Positions 8,000 to 17,088 of a stretch of DNA of 64,000 nucleotides are shown in pieces (the stretch's first letter is position 1; every line of letters begins with the position of its first letter). Made by a program: the position numbers and the translations under genes. The stretch covers positions 172,622 through 236,621 of the forward strand of contig CBFHVA010000003.1 in the NCBI GenBank assembly GCA_965659415.1. Reading direction: 5' to 3'. The notes beneath the pieces were generated by a model. That model was not told where the DNA came from. It ran no database searches and saw only the letters and a program-made list of their open reading frames with translations. Origin of the DNA: Phaeocystidibacter sp965659415. Lineage in GTDB: Bacteria > Bacteroidota > Bacteroidia > Flavobacteriales > Schleiferiaceae.

Positions 8000-9745
8000 A
8001 TGAAATCATTTCTTAAATATTACCTCGCAGCGGTGCTAGGAGGTTTAACATTCTTCCTATTTGGATTCCTATTTATCCTCATGCTTGGTCTTTCTGGCTC
8101 GAGCTCTGGGCCCGTGGTGGAAGATAATTCAACGTTGAAAATAAGCTTGAACGGCGCCATGCAGGATTATGTTCCCAAAACCGATTTTCCTTCATTCGAG
8201 GAACTTTTCGGCGGAGCGAGCTCTCTTTCCATGGAAAAAATTGTATTCAACATACTGAAGGCAAAGGACGATGATCGAATTGATGCCATCTACCTAGAAC
8301 TTGGTGCGTTTTCAGCAGGAACGGCTCAGTTGAGAGAAATTCGCTCGGCATTGCAATCCTTTAAAGACGAGGGCAAGACGGTTTACGCCTACGGTATGAT
8401 TATCAGTCAAAGCGGCTACTACCTCGGATCAATTGCCGATTCAATCTGGTTGTCACAAACAGGGGCCATGGAATTTAGCGGCCTCAGTGCTTCCGTTCCT
8501 TATTTGAAAGGGGCTTTCGACAAGTTAGGAATTGAAATGAACCTAGTTAGAGGAAGCGACAACGTTTTTAAGTCGGCCGGTGAGCCACTCATCTCCTATG
8601 AAATGAGCGAATACAACCGCAAACAAATTGAATCCTACTTAGGTGATATTTGGAACCATATCCTCATGGATCTTGAAGGCGACGGTCGTCTCACTGCCGA
8701 GCAACTCAACCAAATTGCCGATACTGGAGTTATCATTCAACCAGAAAGAGCCATTGAACTTGGACTGATTGACGGTCTGTTATATGAAGATGAATTACTC
8801 GAGAAATTCGGAGGACACAAAGACAACTCCTTTGTTAGTCTTTCAGCCTACTCCAAAGAGCCATCGGGTGAAAAGGCAGATTATCGAAACCGCATAGCGG
8901 TAATTTACGCTGAAGGCAATGTGGCCCTAGGACAAAGCTCTCAAGGCACAATGGGTTCCGAAACCATCGTTGAAGCCTTGCGAGCAGCACGCACCAATTC
9001 CAAGATTAAGGCGGTTGTTCTTCGCGTGAACTCGCCGGGCGGAGTTTCCCTTGCGGGCGATGCCATGTGGAGAGAGATGAATCTTGTAAAGGCCGAAAAG
9101 CCTCTGATTGTATCGATGGGGAATGTGGCCGCTTCTGCAGGCTATCAGATTTCAGCACCCGCCGACACCATCCTTGTTCAACCTCAAACGGTTACGGGAA
9201 GCATTGGTGTTTTCATGTTATACCCGAACGCTAGCGAACTCATCAATGAACACATGGGCATTCGATTTGAGACTGTTCCAACAAATGAAATGTCGGATTT
9301 TGGAACCATCGATCGTCCGCTGACAGATGCGGAATATGCCGTACTCCAAAACAACATTGACGAGTTTTATGCTCATTTCAAACAGCAAGTAGCCGATGGC
9401 AGGAGTCTCGATATGACCCACGTTGACACGATTGCTCGAGGAAGAGTATGGACGGGAGCTCAGGCCTTGGAATTGGGTTTAGCCGATTTGGAAGGTGGAT
9501 TAATGGATGCTATTGAAATAGCTAAAGAACTTGCAGGTCTAGAGGGCAATCCAAGGATTTCCTCATACCCCATTCCAAAAGATCCTTTCCAGGAATGGAT
9601 GAATAGCATGAATGCGCAATCTGAAATTCAGCTGAAAGAGCAATTGGGACCTGTTGCCCCTGCTTACGAAATGTGGCAACAACTCCAACCCTTGATGGGA
9701 ACGCAAAAACGACTCTTAGAATATTCCATGGAGCAACCGTTGTAA
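8000..9745 (+). CDS. sppA: Signal peptide peptidase SppA, long (67K) type
   Basis: SppA is a membrane-bound Ser-Lys protease that degrades cleaved signal peptides in the periplasm. From the ATG at 8000 it has 581 residues: one N-terminal membrane helix (about 6-31) and two tandem ClpP-like domains, as in the E. coli form. The likely catalytic pair is Lys191 in FKSAGEP (first domain) and Ser379 in SMGNVAASAGYQI (second domain), with NSPGG at about 344-348. The frame opens 13 codons earlier, but that stretch is not a membrane sequence. The gene for a queuosine-precursor transporter follows 25 bases later. Confidence 0.95.
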   Translation: MKSFLKYYLAAVLGGLTFFLFGFLFILMLGLSGSSSGPVVEDNSTLKISLNGAMQDYVPKTDFPSFEELFGGASSLSMEKIVFNILKAKDDDRIDAIYLELGAFSAGTAQLREIRSALQSFKDEGKTVYAYGMIISQSGYYLGSIADSIWLSQTGAMEFSGLSASVPYLKGAFDKLGIEMNLVRGSDNVFKSAGEPLISYEMSEYNRKQIESYLGDIWNHILMDLEGDGRLTAEQLNQIADTGVIIQPERAIELGLIDGLLYEDELLEKFGGHKDNSFVSLSAYSKEPSGEKADYRNRIAVIYAEGNVALGQSSQGTMGSETIVEALRAARTNSKIKAVVLRVNSPGGVSLAGDAMWREMNLVKAEKPLIVSMGNVAASAGYQISAPADTILVQPQTVTGSIGVFMLYPNASELINEHMGIRFETVPTNEMSDFGTIDRPLTDAEYAVLQNNIDEFYAHFKQQVADGRSLDMTHVDTIARGRVWTGAQALELGLADLEGGLMDAIEIAKELAGLEGNPRISSYPIPKDPFQEWMNSMNAQSEIQLKEQLGPVAPAYEMWQQLQPLMGTQKRLLEYSMEQPL

Positions 9746-9770
9746 TCAGCGGTCATAAGATCTAATTCAC

Positions 9771-10481
9771 ATGAATCACGTGTCGGAATCCAACTTGCAA
9801 CTGAGTGGAAAGCTAAGGCAATCCGCTCAGTTGCTATATCTTCTTTTGGGCGCTTCATTTATTGCTGCTCTAATCACCTGCAATATCATCGCCAATAAGT
9901 TCATTGAGCTTGACCTCGGATTCAAAACCTTTGTTATCTCGGTAGGCGTTTTACCCTACCCTATTACCTTCTTAATTACCGATGTATTGTCTGAAGTATA
10001 CGGAAGAAAAAGAACCAATCAAGTTGTCATTTCAGGGTTTGCAGCCAGCTTGTTTGTCCTCTTTATTCTCTGGCTCGGGCATGTGTTTCCAGCACTCCCC
10101 ACCTCACCCGTGGGCGATGAGGAATACAATCAAGTGTTCCAAAATAGCGGCAGAGTCATGTTGGCCTCAATGGCCGCTTACCTCACAGCTCAATTAGTAG
10201 ACGTTCGATTGTTTCACTTTTGGAAGGGAGTTACGAAGGGTAAGCACCTCTGGATCCGCAATAACTTCAGCACTGTTTTTTCCCAATTAATCGATTCGGC
10301 TCTAGTGGTTAGTATTATTTTCGTGGGTATTGAATCGACGGGAAACATACTTCAAATGATTGGAGATGGTTGGCTCTTCAAAGCGCTTATCGCCGCCATG
10401 GACACCTTGCTTATTTATCCAATAATGTTCGGTATTCGGCGCGCTTTCAAGCTTGCCCCTGGACAAGAGATAGAGTTGTGA
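9771..10481 (+). CDS. Queuosine precursor transporter, YhhQ family
   Basis: YhhQ (DUF165) proteins bring 7-cyano-7-deazaguanine or related bases across the inner membrane for queuosine in tRNA. The 236-residue protein has about six hydrophobic helices and the family blocks ITCNIIANKF, PITFLITDVLSEVYGRK and the charged W-IRNN-S region followed by DSALV. The stop overlaps the next start by one base (TGATG), so it is cotranslated with the UPF0104 gene; that link has no obvious functional meaning. Confidence 0.9.
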   Translation: MNHVSESNLQLSGKLRQSAQLLYLLLGASFIAALITCNIIANKFIELDLGFKTFVISVGVLPYPITFLITDVLSEVYGRKRTNQVVISGFAASLFVLFILWLGHVFPALPTSPVGDEEYNQVFQNSGRVMLASMAAYLTAQLVDVRLFHFWKGVTKGKHLWIRNNFSTVFSQLIDSALVVSIIFVGIESTGNILQMIGDGWLFKALIAAMDTLLIYPIMFGIRRAFKLAPGQEIEL

Positions 10482-11422
10482 TGCTTAAAAAGCTTTTGAG
10501 AAATAGCAACTTTTGGCTCACGGTAAAACTTCTCTTAGCCTCTGGGTTTATCTATTATTTCAGTAGAAAATGGGACGGATTTGATTGGATACAAATTGAA
10601 GCGCAAATTGATCGATGGGATACGCGGTCGCTTTCCTTCACGCTCATCTTGTTCTTCGGTCTTTTCATTTTGAATTGGCTGTCAGACACCTATTTGTGGT
10701 GGTCCGTAGTGCGTCGGAAGGCAAAAATCACTTTCTCATCAGCGTTTAGAATCAACTTGATATCTCACTCGGTTGGGCTTGTAACACCGGCTAATATTGG
10801 CGAATATGGCATCAAGGCCCTGCATTTTACCGAATTGGGACAAAAACGGCAAAGTGTGCTGCTCACCTTATCCTACCGGTCAGCAAAATGGTATGCCAAA
10901 ACGGCTATAGGTTTGCTTGCCGGAATTTGGATTTGGTGGGATTCCAGCCATTTACTGCGAAACATTTGTGCCTTCGCCTTGCTCCTTCTCATTCTTTCGT
11001 TTCGCTATTTGCCTACCGTGCTCGACCGAATCTATCACAGTAAACTCAGTGCTTGGGCATTTGACCAAGAAGCCATTGCCAATTGGAATTTTAAGGATGA
11101 ACAATTTTATCATGCCATCCCGCCAGCATTTATCAAGTTTATCAGCTACACAGGGCAACTGAGCTTGCTTATCTTTATGGGATCTGATCTTTCGTTTGGT
11201 GAGGCGTTTATGCGAAGCGGAGCTATTTATTCTCTTGCATCGTTCATCCCCACACTCAGTTTGTTCGACCCCGTGGTGAAAGCTTCAATAGGTGAGATTG
11301 TTATGATTCCAGCTGGTGTCAGCCTAGAATGGCTGGCCTTATCCACTGTATTGGTTTGGACGGTTAATTTGGGAATCCCTTCCTTAGTTGGATATGCACT
11401 TTGGATTCAGAAGAAAGCTTAG
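10481..11422 (+). CDS. Integral membrane protein, lysylphosphatidylglycerol synthase TM-like (UPF0104)
   Basis: The 313-residue product has six to eight hydrophobic helices and resembles the flippase-like part of MprF (UPF0104/YbhN family), including the conserved pattern VGLVTPANIGEYG near residues 94-106. Only the membrane part is present; there is no aminoacyl-transfer domain, so it is not a lipid-lysylating enzyme by itself. The frame is open from 10370 inside the upstream gene, but the ATG at 10481 overlaps that gene's stop by one base and starts a normal N terminus. Its 3' end overlaps the convergent DUF2797 gene by four bases. Role unknown, possibly lipid movement. Confidence 0.75.
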   Translation: MLKKLLRNSNFWLTVKLLLASGFIYYFSRKWDGFDWIQIEAQIDRWDTRSLSFTLILFFGLFILNWLSDTYLWWSVVRRKAKITFSSAFRINLISHSVGLVTPANIGEYGIKALHFTELGQKRQSVLLTLSYRSAKWYAKTAIGLLAGIWIWWDSSHLLRNICAFALLLLILSFRYLPTVLDRIYHSKLSAWAFDQEAIANWNFKDEQFYHAIPPAFIKFISYTGQLSLLIFMGSDLSFGEAFMRSGAIYSLASFIPTLSLFDPVVKASIGEIVMIPAGVSLEWLALSTVLVWTVNLGIPSLVGYALWIQKKA

Positions 11423-12213
11423 AAAATCAATTCTACGTGCCTCCCTTCATGTGAGCGCACATTGAGAACTGCCCCAGAACTAAACAACAGGTACTGTCCT
11501 CGAATTCCTGTGAGCACATCTTCAACGAAGTGATGCTTTTGCAGATTAACGGATTTTGCCTTGGTAGGGTACTCTTGGACGGGATAGTGAATGGTAGTGA
11601 GATCGTCTTTAGATGAAATCAGGTGCGCAAATTCCTCCGGCACCCATTGCTTGGCATTTTCCTTGGCTTCAACCAAGTCTACCTCCACATCCTCACCTTT
11701 CACCATTCGCTGCCAAGGCGTTTTATCTGACATGTGTTCCTTCAATGCAACTTCAATCATGCCGGCCTGATATCGATTGTCGGTCTCTGCCAATAAAATA
11801 GCTTGCCTTGCCCCTTGATCTATCCAACGTGTAGGCATCTGACCTTCACGCGTTACCCCAACTTTCAAACCTGCTGAATTCGCTAGGTATACGACGTGGG
11901 GCTGAAGTTGATACTTTTTCTCCCAGGCCAAATCTCTGTCTTCAATATCGAGATGGGCTTTGCTCAATTCTGGCCTCAATATGGGGTCGCCCGCTTCGGG
12001 TTTCGTGAAGAAACAATTCTTGCAAAAATTCATGCGAAATACATCCTGCACCAAATCCCCACAGAAACAGGTAATTTGATCTAGGTAGCTGATTCTAACT
12101 TTTCTTCCGATGAGCTCATTCACCATCAAGAAGTCATCCCCAATTTCCAAGTAGTACACCACCTCTTCTCCAAGGTGTGTCTTCATCTTTGACAAAGGTC
12201 CTGAGTAGCGCAT
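11419..12213 (-). CDS. DUF2797 domain protein
   Basis: A conserved Bacteroidota and actinobacterial protein of unknown function, 264 residues from the ATG at 12213. An N-terminal Cys cluster (CFCG then CKNC, spaced by about 13 residues) looks like a zinc site. A middle segment VVYLANSAGLKVGVTREGQMPTRWIDQGA (about 110-138) resembles a GIY-YIG nuclease core, with L-VGVTR in place of the classic strand. The frame begins with GTG at 12222, but the ATG three codons later matches the usual start of relatives. A -7 element lies at 12238-12245. Enzyme activity cannot be claimed. Confidence 0.8.
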   Translation of the reverse strand: MRYSGPLSKMKTHLGEEVVYYLEIGDDFLMVNELIGRKVRISYLDQITCFCGDLVQDVFRMNFCKNCFFTKPEAGDPILRPELSKAHLDIEDRDLAWEKKYQLQPHVVYLANSAGLKVGVTREGQMPTRWIDQGARQAILLAETDNRYQAGMIEVALKEHMSDKTPWQRMVKGEDVEVDLVEAKENAKQWVPEEFAHLISSKDDLTTIHYPVQEYPTKAKSVNLQKHHFVEDVLTGIRGQYLLFSSGAVLNVRSHEGRHVELIF

Positions 12214-12237
12214 AAATTTCACTTACATTTACAAAAT

Positions 12238-12245
12238 CAAAGGTA
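12238..12245 (-). promoter_or_regulatory. -7 element for the DUF2797 gene
   Basis: Minus strand TACCTTTG, a perfect TAnnTTTG, 25 bases from the ATG at 12213 and right before the divergent GH3 start. Confidence 0.45.
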
Positions 12246-12252
12246 TCCAGAA

Positions 12253-13770
12253 TTGATCATTGACCCTATAAATAAACTCATCACTTGGCAGATGAAGCGC
12301 CGCTACTCGAAAATCGAGCGGTTCATGCTTAATCCCTCTCAAGTTCAACACGAGTTGATGCAAGGCCTCATTAAAAAGGCGGCGCAAACAGAATGGGGTA
12401 AGCGATATCACTTCAGAGAGATTCGCAGTTTCGAGGATTTTCAAGATCGAGTTCCTCTCCAGAACTACGAGAGCTTGGAATCGGAAATCAATCGAGTTCG
12501 ACAAGGTGAACAAAACATCCTCTGGCCCACCGAGATTAAGTGGTTCGCCAAAAGTTCCGGAACCACCAGTTCAAAGAGTAAATTCCTTCCAGTGAGCCTT
12601 GAGGCGATTGAGGAGAACCACTTCAAAGGAGGTAGAGATTTGCTATCACTGTTTTGCAATGGAGTCGACGAAACAAAAATGTTCTCTGGCTATTCCTTAC
12701 GACTTGGAGGCAGCACTACGTTCAATTCGTCCAATCATGAGACATACTATGGGGACCTCTCCGCAGTACTCATAGAGAATTTACCTTTTTGGGTTGAAAT
12801 GCGCTCTACTCCAAATCAAGCGGTAGCCTTGATGGATGAGTGGGAAACTAAGATTGAGAAGATTGTTGACAGTACAATCGATCAAAACGTAACGAGCTTT
12901 TTTGGCGTTCCAAGCTGGATGCTTGTACTCTGTAGAAGAGTTCTCGAGAAAACCGGCGCGAACCACCTCTTGGAGGTATGGCCAAACTTGGAACTTTACG
13001 CCCATGGTGGCGTGAGCTTTACCCCGTACAGACAACAATTCAAAGAGCTGATTCCCAAAGAGGATTTCATCTACTTGGAGACGTATAATGCGAGCGAAGG
13101 ATTCTTCGCCATCCAAGATGAAATCGACAGCAAGGGCATGTTGCTGATGCTCGACAATGGAATATTCTACGAGTTTATTCCCATGTCGGAATACAAGGGC
13201 ACTGAAAGCAAAACTATTCCTCTTGATCGTGTTGAGGAAGGAATAAACTACGCCTTAGTTATAACCACCAATGCCGGTCTATGGCGCTATATCATTGGTG
13301 ATACGGTGAAATTTACCAGTATAAAGCCGTATCGCATTGAAATTACGGGAAGAACCAAACTCTTCATCAATGCATTTGGAGAAGAACTCATTATCGACAA
13401 TGCGGAAAAGGCGGTTCGCGAAGCCTGTGTGAGAACAGGAGCTGAGGTTAAGGAATTTACGGCCGCCCCATATTACATGGCTGGCCAAGACTCAGGAGCT
13501 CATGAGTGGATTGTGGAATTCACAAAGCGTCCTTCAAGCTTAGAAGATTTTGAAACGGTACTCGATGATTGCCTTCAAGCTCTAAATTCTGACTACGAAG
13601 CAAAACGACACAAAAACATGGCCCTTAAGGCCCCTATCGTTCACGAAGCCAAGCAAGAGCTGTTTCATCAATGGCTGAAACGGAAAGGCAAACTGGGAGG
13701 GCAGCATAAAGTACCGCGATTAGCAAACGATCGCGCGCTATTAGAGGAACTCCTGGAATTGAATAAGTAA
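12253..13770 (+). CDS. GH3 family adenylating enzyme (acyl-acid amido synthetase-like)
   Basis: GH3 proteins are acyl-adenylate enzymes; plant members join jasmonate or auxin to amino acids, while the bacterial substrate is unknown. The 505-residue protein shows the ATP-binding SSGTTSSKSKFLPVS (about 101-115), the second motif YNASEGFFAIQDE (about 281-293) and the WRYIIGDTVKF block (about 350-360), then a small C-terminal domain. The start is TTG at 12253 (MIIDPINKLITWQMKRR), since relatives have this helix before the first internal ATG at 12292. It is followed 75 bases later by the second deoxynucleoside kinase. No partner that would reveal the substrate is nearby. Confidence 0.88.
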   Translation: MIIDPINKLITWQMKRRYSKIERFMLNPSQVQHELMQGLIKKAAQTEWGKRYHFREIRSFEDFQDRVPLQNYESLESEINRVRQGEQNILWPTEIKWFAKSSGTTSSKSKFLPVSLEAIEENHFKGGRDLLSLFCNGVDETKMFSGYSLRLGGSTTFNSSNHETYYGDLSAVLIENLPFWVEMRSTPNQAVALMDEWETKIEKIVDSTIDQNVTSFFGVPSWMLVLCRRVLEKTGANHLLEVWPNLELYAHGGVSFTPYRQQFKELIPKEDFIYLETYNASEGFFAIQDEIDSKGMLLMLDNGIFYEFIPMSEYKGTESKTIPLDRVEEGINYALVITTNAGLWRYIIGDTVKFTSIKPYRIEITGRTKLFINAFGEELIIDNAEKAVREACVRTGAEVKEFTAAPYYMAGQDSGAHEWIVEFTKRPSSLEDFETVLDDCLQALNSDYEAKRHKNMALKAPIVHEAKQELFHQWLKRKGKLGGQHKVPRLANDRALLEELLELNK

Positions 13771-13845
13771 GACGAGTTCTTACCTATTTTATTTACTTTA
13801 GCAAGCCTTTTTTATCAAGGGGTAAAATCCAAAGAATACGACAAA

Positions 13846-14460
13846 ATGCACATCGCAATTGCTGGCAATATTGGCTCCGGAAAAACCACATTGACCGAAA
13901 TGCTCGCCAAGCATTACAATTGGGAAGCACATTTTGAAGATGTAGAAGAGAATCCGTACTTGGACGATTTCTACGCCGAAATGCAGCGCTGGTCCTTTAA
14001 CCTTCAAATCTACTTTCTCAACTCACGCTTTCGTCAAGTTGTAGACATTAGAAAGGAAGATAAGAAGGTGGTTCAGGACAGGACTATCTACGAAGACGCC
14101 TACATCTTCGCACCTAACCTTCATGCGATGGGTTTGATGACATCCAGAGACTTCGACAACTATATGTCATTGTTTCACTTGATGGAATCCTTTCTTCAAC
14201 CACCAGATCTCCTAATCTATTTACGCGCAAGTATTCCAACCTTGGTGGACCACATCCAAAAGCGCGGCAGACAGTACGAGAATAACATCCGCTTGGATTA
14301 CCTCAATAGACTGAACGAACGCTACGAGGCATGGATTTCCAATTACGATCGCGGTAATTTGCTCATTATCGATATCGATAAGAATAACTTCCCTGAGAAC
14401 CCAGAAGACCTTGGTGAGATTATCAATAAAATCGACGCTGAGATTAACGGACTGTTTTAA
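13846..14460 (+). CDS. Deoxynucleoside kinase (dNK family), copy 2
   Basis: A 204-residue nucleoside kinase with P-loop AGNIGSGKTT (residues 6-15), the base-binding stretch FEDVEENPYLDDFY, the catalytic-side QDRTIYEDAYIFA with its DR pair, and LID KRGRQYE. In Bacteroidota this form is the common deoxyadenosine/deoxyguanosine-type kinase. It lies on the opposite strand from copy 1, about 6.4 kb away, and shares motifs but little else. A strong terminator follows. Confidence 0.92.
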   Translation: MHIAIAGNIGSGKTTLTEMLAKHYNWEAHFEDVEENPYLDDFYAEMQRWSFNLQIYFLNSRFRQVVDIRKEDKKVVQDRTIYEDAYIFAPNLHAMGLMTSRDFDNYMSLFHLMESFLQPPDLLIYLRASIPTLVDHIQKRGRQYENNIRLDYLNRLNERYEAWISNYDRGNLLIIDIDKNNFPENPEDLGEIINKIDAEINGLF

Positions 14461-14479
14461 TATCCCAGGGTAAGAAATA

Positions 14480-14510
14480 AAAAAACCGACGATTGCTCGT
14501 CGGTTTTTTT
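14480..14510. terminator. Bidirectional terminator between dNK copy 2 and hppA
   Basis: Stem AAACCGACGA/TCGTCGGTTT around loop TTGC with A-rich left and T-rich right flanks; serves both convergent genes. Confidence 0.85.
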
Positions 14511-14530
14511 ATGGTTAAAAGGTGACTTAC

Positions 14531-16984
14531 CTACTTCATTGCGCCGGTAAGGCTCCCCTTATCGTCTAATTTAATATCGATAACAGCTTCCTTTGTTTGG
14601 CCGCTGCTACCTTCAAGTTGACCCTTAGCCTCAATACGACCATTGGATTGGGCATATACTGTAGAACTCAAATAGTTGAATCCATCTACGCCAAGAGCCT
14701 CTGCCATTTGCGATTCTTCGAAAACCAAATTCACGAGGATGGCATCTGAACCATTCATTATGATCTCACCCGCCGTTACACGCAATTCAAATGTTCCATT
14801 GAAAGTAGTGTACTCTACGGTACCCTCTCCAACTTCTACACTTGTCTCCTGGCCAGTTGTGTTTACAACTTCAACCACTTCAGGCACTTCGGAGTGACCA
14901 CCACTCTCAGCAATATGCGGAGCAATAATCAAAGCTACGATGGAAGTAAGCTTGATCAAGATGTTCATAGAAGGTCCTGAGGTATCTTTAAATGGATCAC
15001 CTACGGTATCTCCTGTAACCGAAGCCTTATGTGCCTCCGAGCCTTTGAATTCCATCTTGCCATCAATTTCAACACCTTTTTCGAAAGACTTCTTGGCGTT
15101 GTCCCATGCACCACCCGCATTGTTTTGGAACATTCCCATAAGAACACCTGAAACGGTAATTCCTGCGAGCAATCCACCCAAAGCTTCTGGGCCAAATACG
15201 AATCCAATAAGTGCTGGAGTAATGATAGCAAGCGCTCCAGGTGCAATCATCTCGCGGATAGAAGCAGCCGTAGAAATTTCCACACACTTCTCATACTCTG
15301 GAGTGGCAGTGCCCTCCATAATTCCTGGAATCTCTTTAAACTGGCGACGAACTTCTTTCACCATGTCCATGGCAGCTCTACCTACAGCAGAAATGGCCAA
15401 TGAAGAGAAGATGAATGGAATCATTCCACCCACAAACAACATCGCGAGTACCTCAGCCTTGTAGATGTCGATGCTAGAAATACCAGCCAAACCTACATAA
15501 GCTGCGAAGAGGGCAAGTGCGGTAAGCGCAGCAGAAGCAATCGCAAAACCCTTACCCGTTGCCGCAGTGGTGTTACCAACTGCATCAAGGTTATCTGTAC
15601 GGTCGCGTACCTCTGAAGGAAGGCCACTCATTTCAGCGATACCTCCGGCGTTATCAGCAATAGGACCGAATGCGTCAATGGCCAATTGCATGGCGGTTGT
15701 AGCCATCATACCAGCTGCAGCAATTGCCACACCATACAATCCAGCGAATTCATAAGAACCATAGATACCAGCAGCAAGAACAATGATTGGAAGTACGGTA
15801 GACTCCATACCAATAGCCAAACCACCAATGATGTTGGTTGCATGACCTGTGCTTGATTGATTTACAATACTCAACACAGGACGACGCCCCATGGCTGTGT
15901 AGTACTCTGTAATAATCGACATTAGCGCACCTACAACTAGACCTACCATAATGGCGAAGAATACATCCATGTTAGTGAACACAGAATCCGTACGCTCGAA
16001 GGTCATTGTTTCTGGTAGCATATACATAACCAAAGGATAGGCAACAATGGCCGTGAGAATCATTGACCCCCAGTTCCCTCGGTTCAAAGCAGCTTGAACA
16101 CTATCGCCTTCTTTGTTCACACGGATGAACAGCATACCGATGATGGAGAAGATAATTCCCAATCCAGCGATAACCATTGGCAAGAGAATCGGCGACATGC
16201 CATCGAACTCATCAACAGCAGTTACCTCACGACCCAATACCATAGTTGCCAAGATCGTTGCCACATAGGAACCGAAGAGGTCGGCGCCCATACCTGCAAC
16301 GTCACCTACATTATCACCCACGTTGTCGGCAATGGTAGCTGGATTACGAGGATCATCCTCAGGAATACCCGCTTCTACTTTACCTACAAGGTCGGCACCC
16401 ACATCGGCAGCCTTGGTATAAATACCCCCACCTACACGGGCAAACAATGCGATAGATTCAGCACCGAGTGAGAAACCCGCGAGTACTTCCAACGCGGTTT
16501 CCATATTGTCATACATTCCTGTGAAAAGGATGAATAGCATACCCAATCCAAGAACAGCCAAACCGGCTACACCCAATCCCATTACGGAACCACCTGTGAA
16601 AGAAACTTTCAAGGCTTGAGCTAAACTTGTACGCGCAGCTTGCGTAGTACGAACGTTAGACTTTGTAGCAATATTCATTCCGATCCAGCCTGCGAAAGCC
16701 GAGAAGAATGCGCCAATAAGGAAGCTAATTGCTATTACCCAATCTGAATGCTCTACGAGCGTTCCAGACCATCCCAAGAGAACGGACGCAATTACGGCGA
16801 AGATGCCCAATACTTTCCATTCTGCTCTCAGGAATGCCAAGGCGCCACGAGAAATGTGGCCAGCAAGCTCCTTCATATTTTCATCACCGGCATCTTGTTT
16901 GTTTACCCAAGTTGCCTTTACAATCATCACTACAAGGCCAAGTACGCCCAATAGTGGAACCAGGTACATCGTAGATTCTCCCAT
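14531..16984 (-). CDS. hppA: Membrane-bound ion-translocating pyrophosphatase, K+-dependent type
   Basis: This integral membrane enzyme couples pyrophosphate hydrolysis to export of Na+ and/or H+. The 817-residue protein contains the substrate site DDPRNPATIADNVGDNVGD, ADNAGGIAEMSGLP and GDTVGDPFKDTSGPS. The sequence GNTTAATGKG has Ala where K+-independent pumps carry Lys, so the K+-dependent class is likely; Na+ versus H+ transport is not settled. After the last helix (IVALIIAPHIAES) comes an unusual 124-residue C-terminal domain (about 694-817) with acidic linker and beta-rich content, expected outside the cell membrane. The gene is a single unit flanked by terminators. Confidence 0.95.
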   Translation of the reverse strand: MGESTMYLVPLLGVLGLVVMIVKATWVNKQDAGDENMKELAGHISRGALAFLRAEWKVLGIFAVIASVLLGWSGTLVEHSDWVIAISFLIGAFFSAFAGWIGMNIATKSNVRTTQAARTSLAQALKVSFTGGSVMGLGVAGLAVLGLGMLFILFTGMYDNMETALEVLAGFSLGAESIALFARVGGGIYTKAADVGADLVGKVEAGIPEDDPRNPATIADNVGDNVGDVAGMGADLFGSYVATILATMVLGREVTAVDEFDGMSPILLPMVIAGLGIIFSIIGMLFIRVNKEGDSVQAALNRGNWGSMILTAIVAYPLVMYMLPETMTFERTDSVFTNMDVFFAIMVGLVVGALMSIITEYYTAMGRRPVLSIVNQSSTGHATNIIGGLAIGMESTVLPIIVLAAGIYGSYEFAGLYGVAIAAAGMMATTAMQLAIDAFGPIADNAGGIAEMSGLPSEVRDRTDNLDAVGNTTAATGKGFAIASAALTALALFAAYVGLAGISSIDIYKAEVLAMLFVGGMIPFIFSSLAISAVGRAAMDMVKEVRRQFKEIPGIMEGTATPEYEKCVEISTAASIREMIAPGALAIITPALIGFVFGPEALGGLLAGITVSGVLMGMFQNNAGGAWDNAKKSFEKGVEIDGKMEFKGSEAHKASVTGDTVGDPFKDTSGPSMNILIKLTSIVALIIAPHIAESGGHSEVPEVVEVVNTTGQETSVEVGEGTVEYTTFNGTFELRVTAGEIIMNGSDAILVNLVFEESQMAEALGVDGFNYLSSTVYAQSNGRIEAKGQLEGSSGQTKEAVIDIKLDDKGSLTGAMK

Positions 16985-17014
16985 GGTTAGTTACAGTTAT
17001 TCTCGTTTAGTTAC

Positions 17015-17042
17015 AAAGAAAAGCCCCGCTAGGTAGCGGGGC
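17015..17042 (-). terminator. Terminator after pdhB
   Basis: A GC-rich stem GCCCCGC/GCGGGGC (17023-17042) followed on the minus strand by a TTTTCTTT run. It separates pdhB from hppA. Confidence 0.75.
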
Positions 17043-17088
17043 GCAAATATACATCATCAATTGCAACAAATTGCAATAAAATCAGGTC

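Noticed and set aside
14940..15464. A 174-codon open frame opposite hppA
   Set aside because: Shadow of the conserved pump sequence; rich in Pro, Ser and Ala as expected for the complement of Gly/Ala-rich helices.
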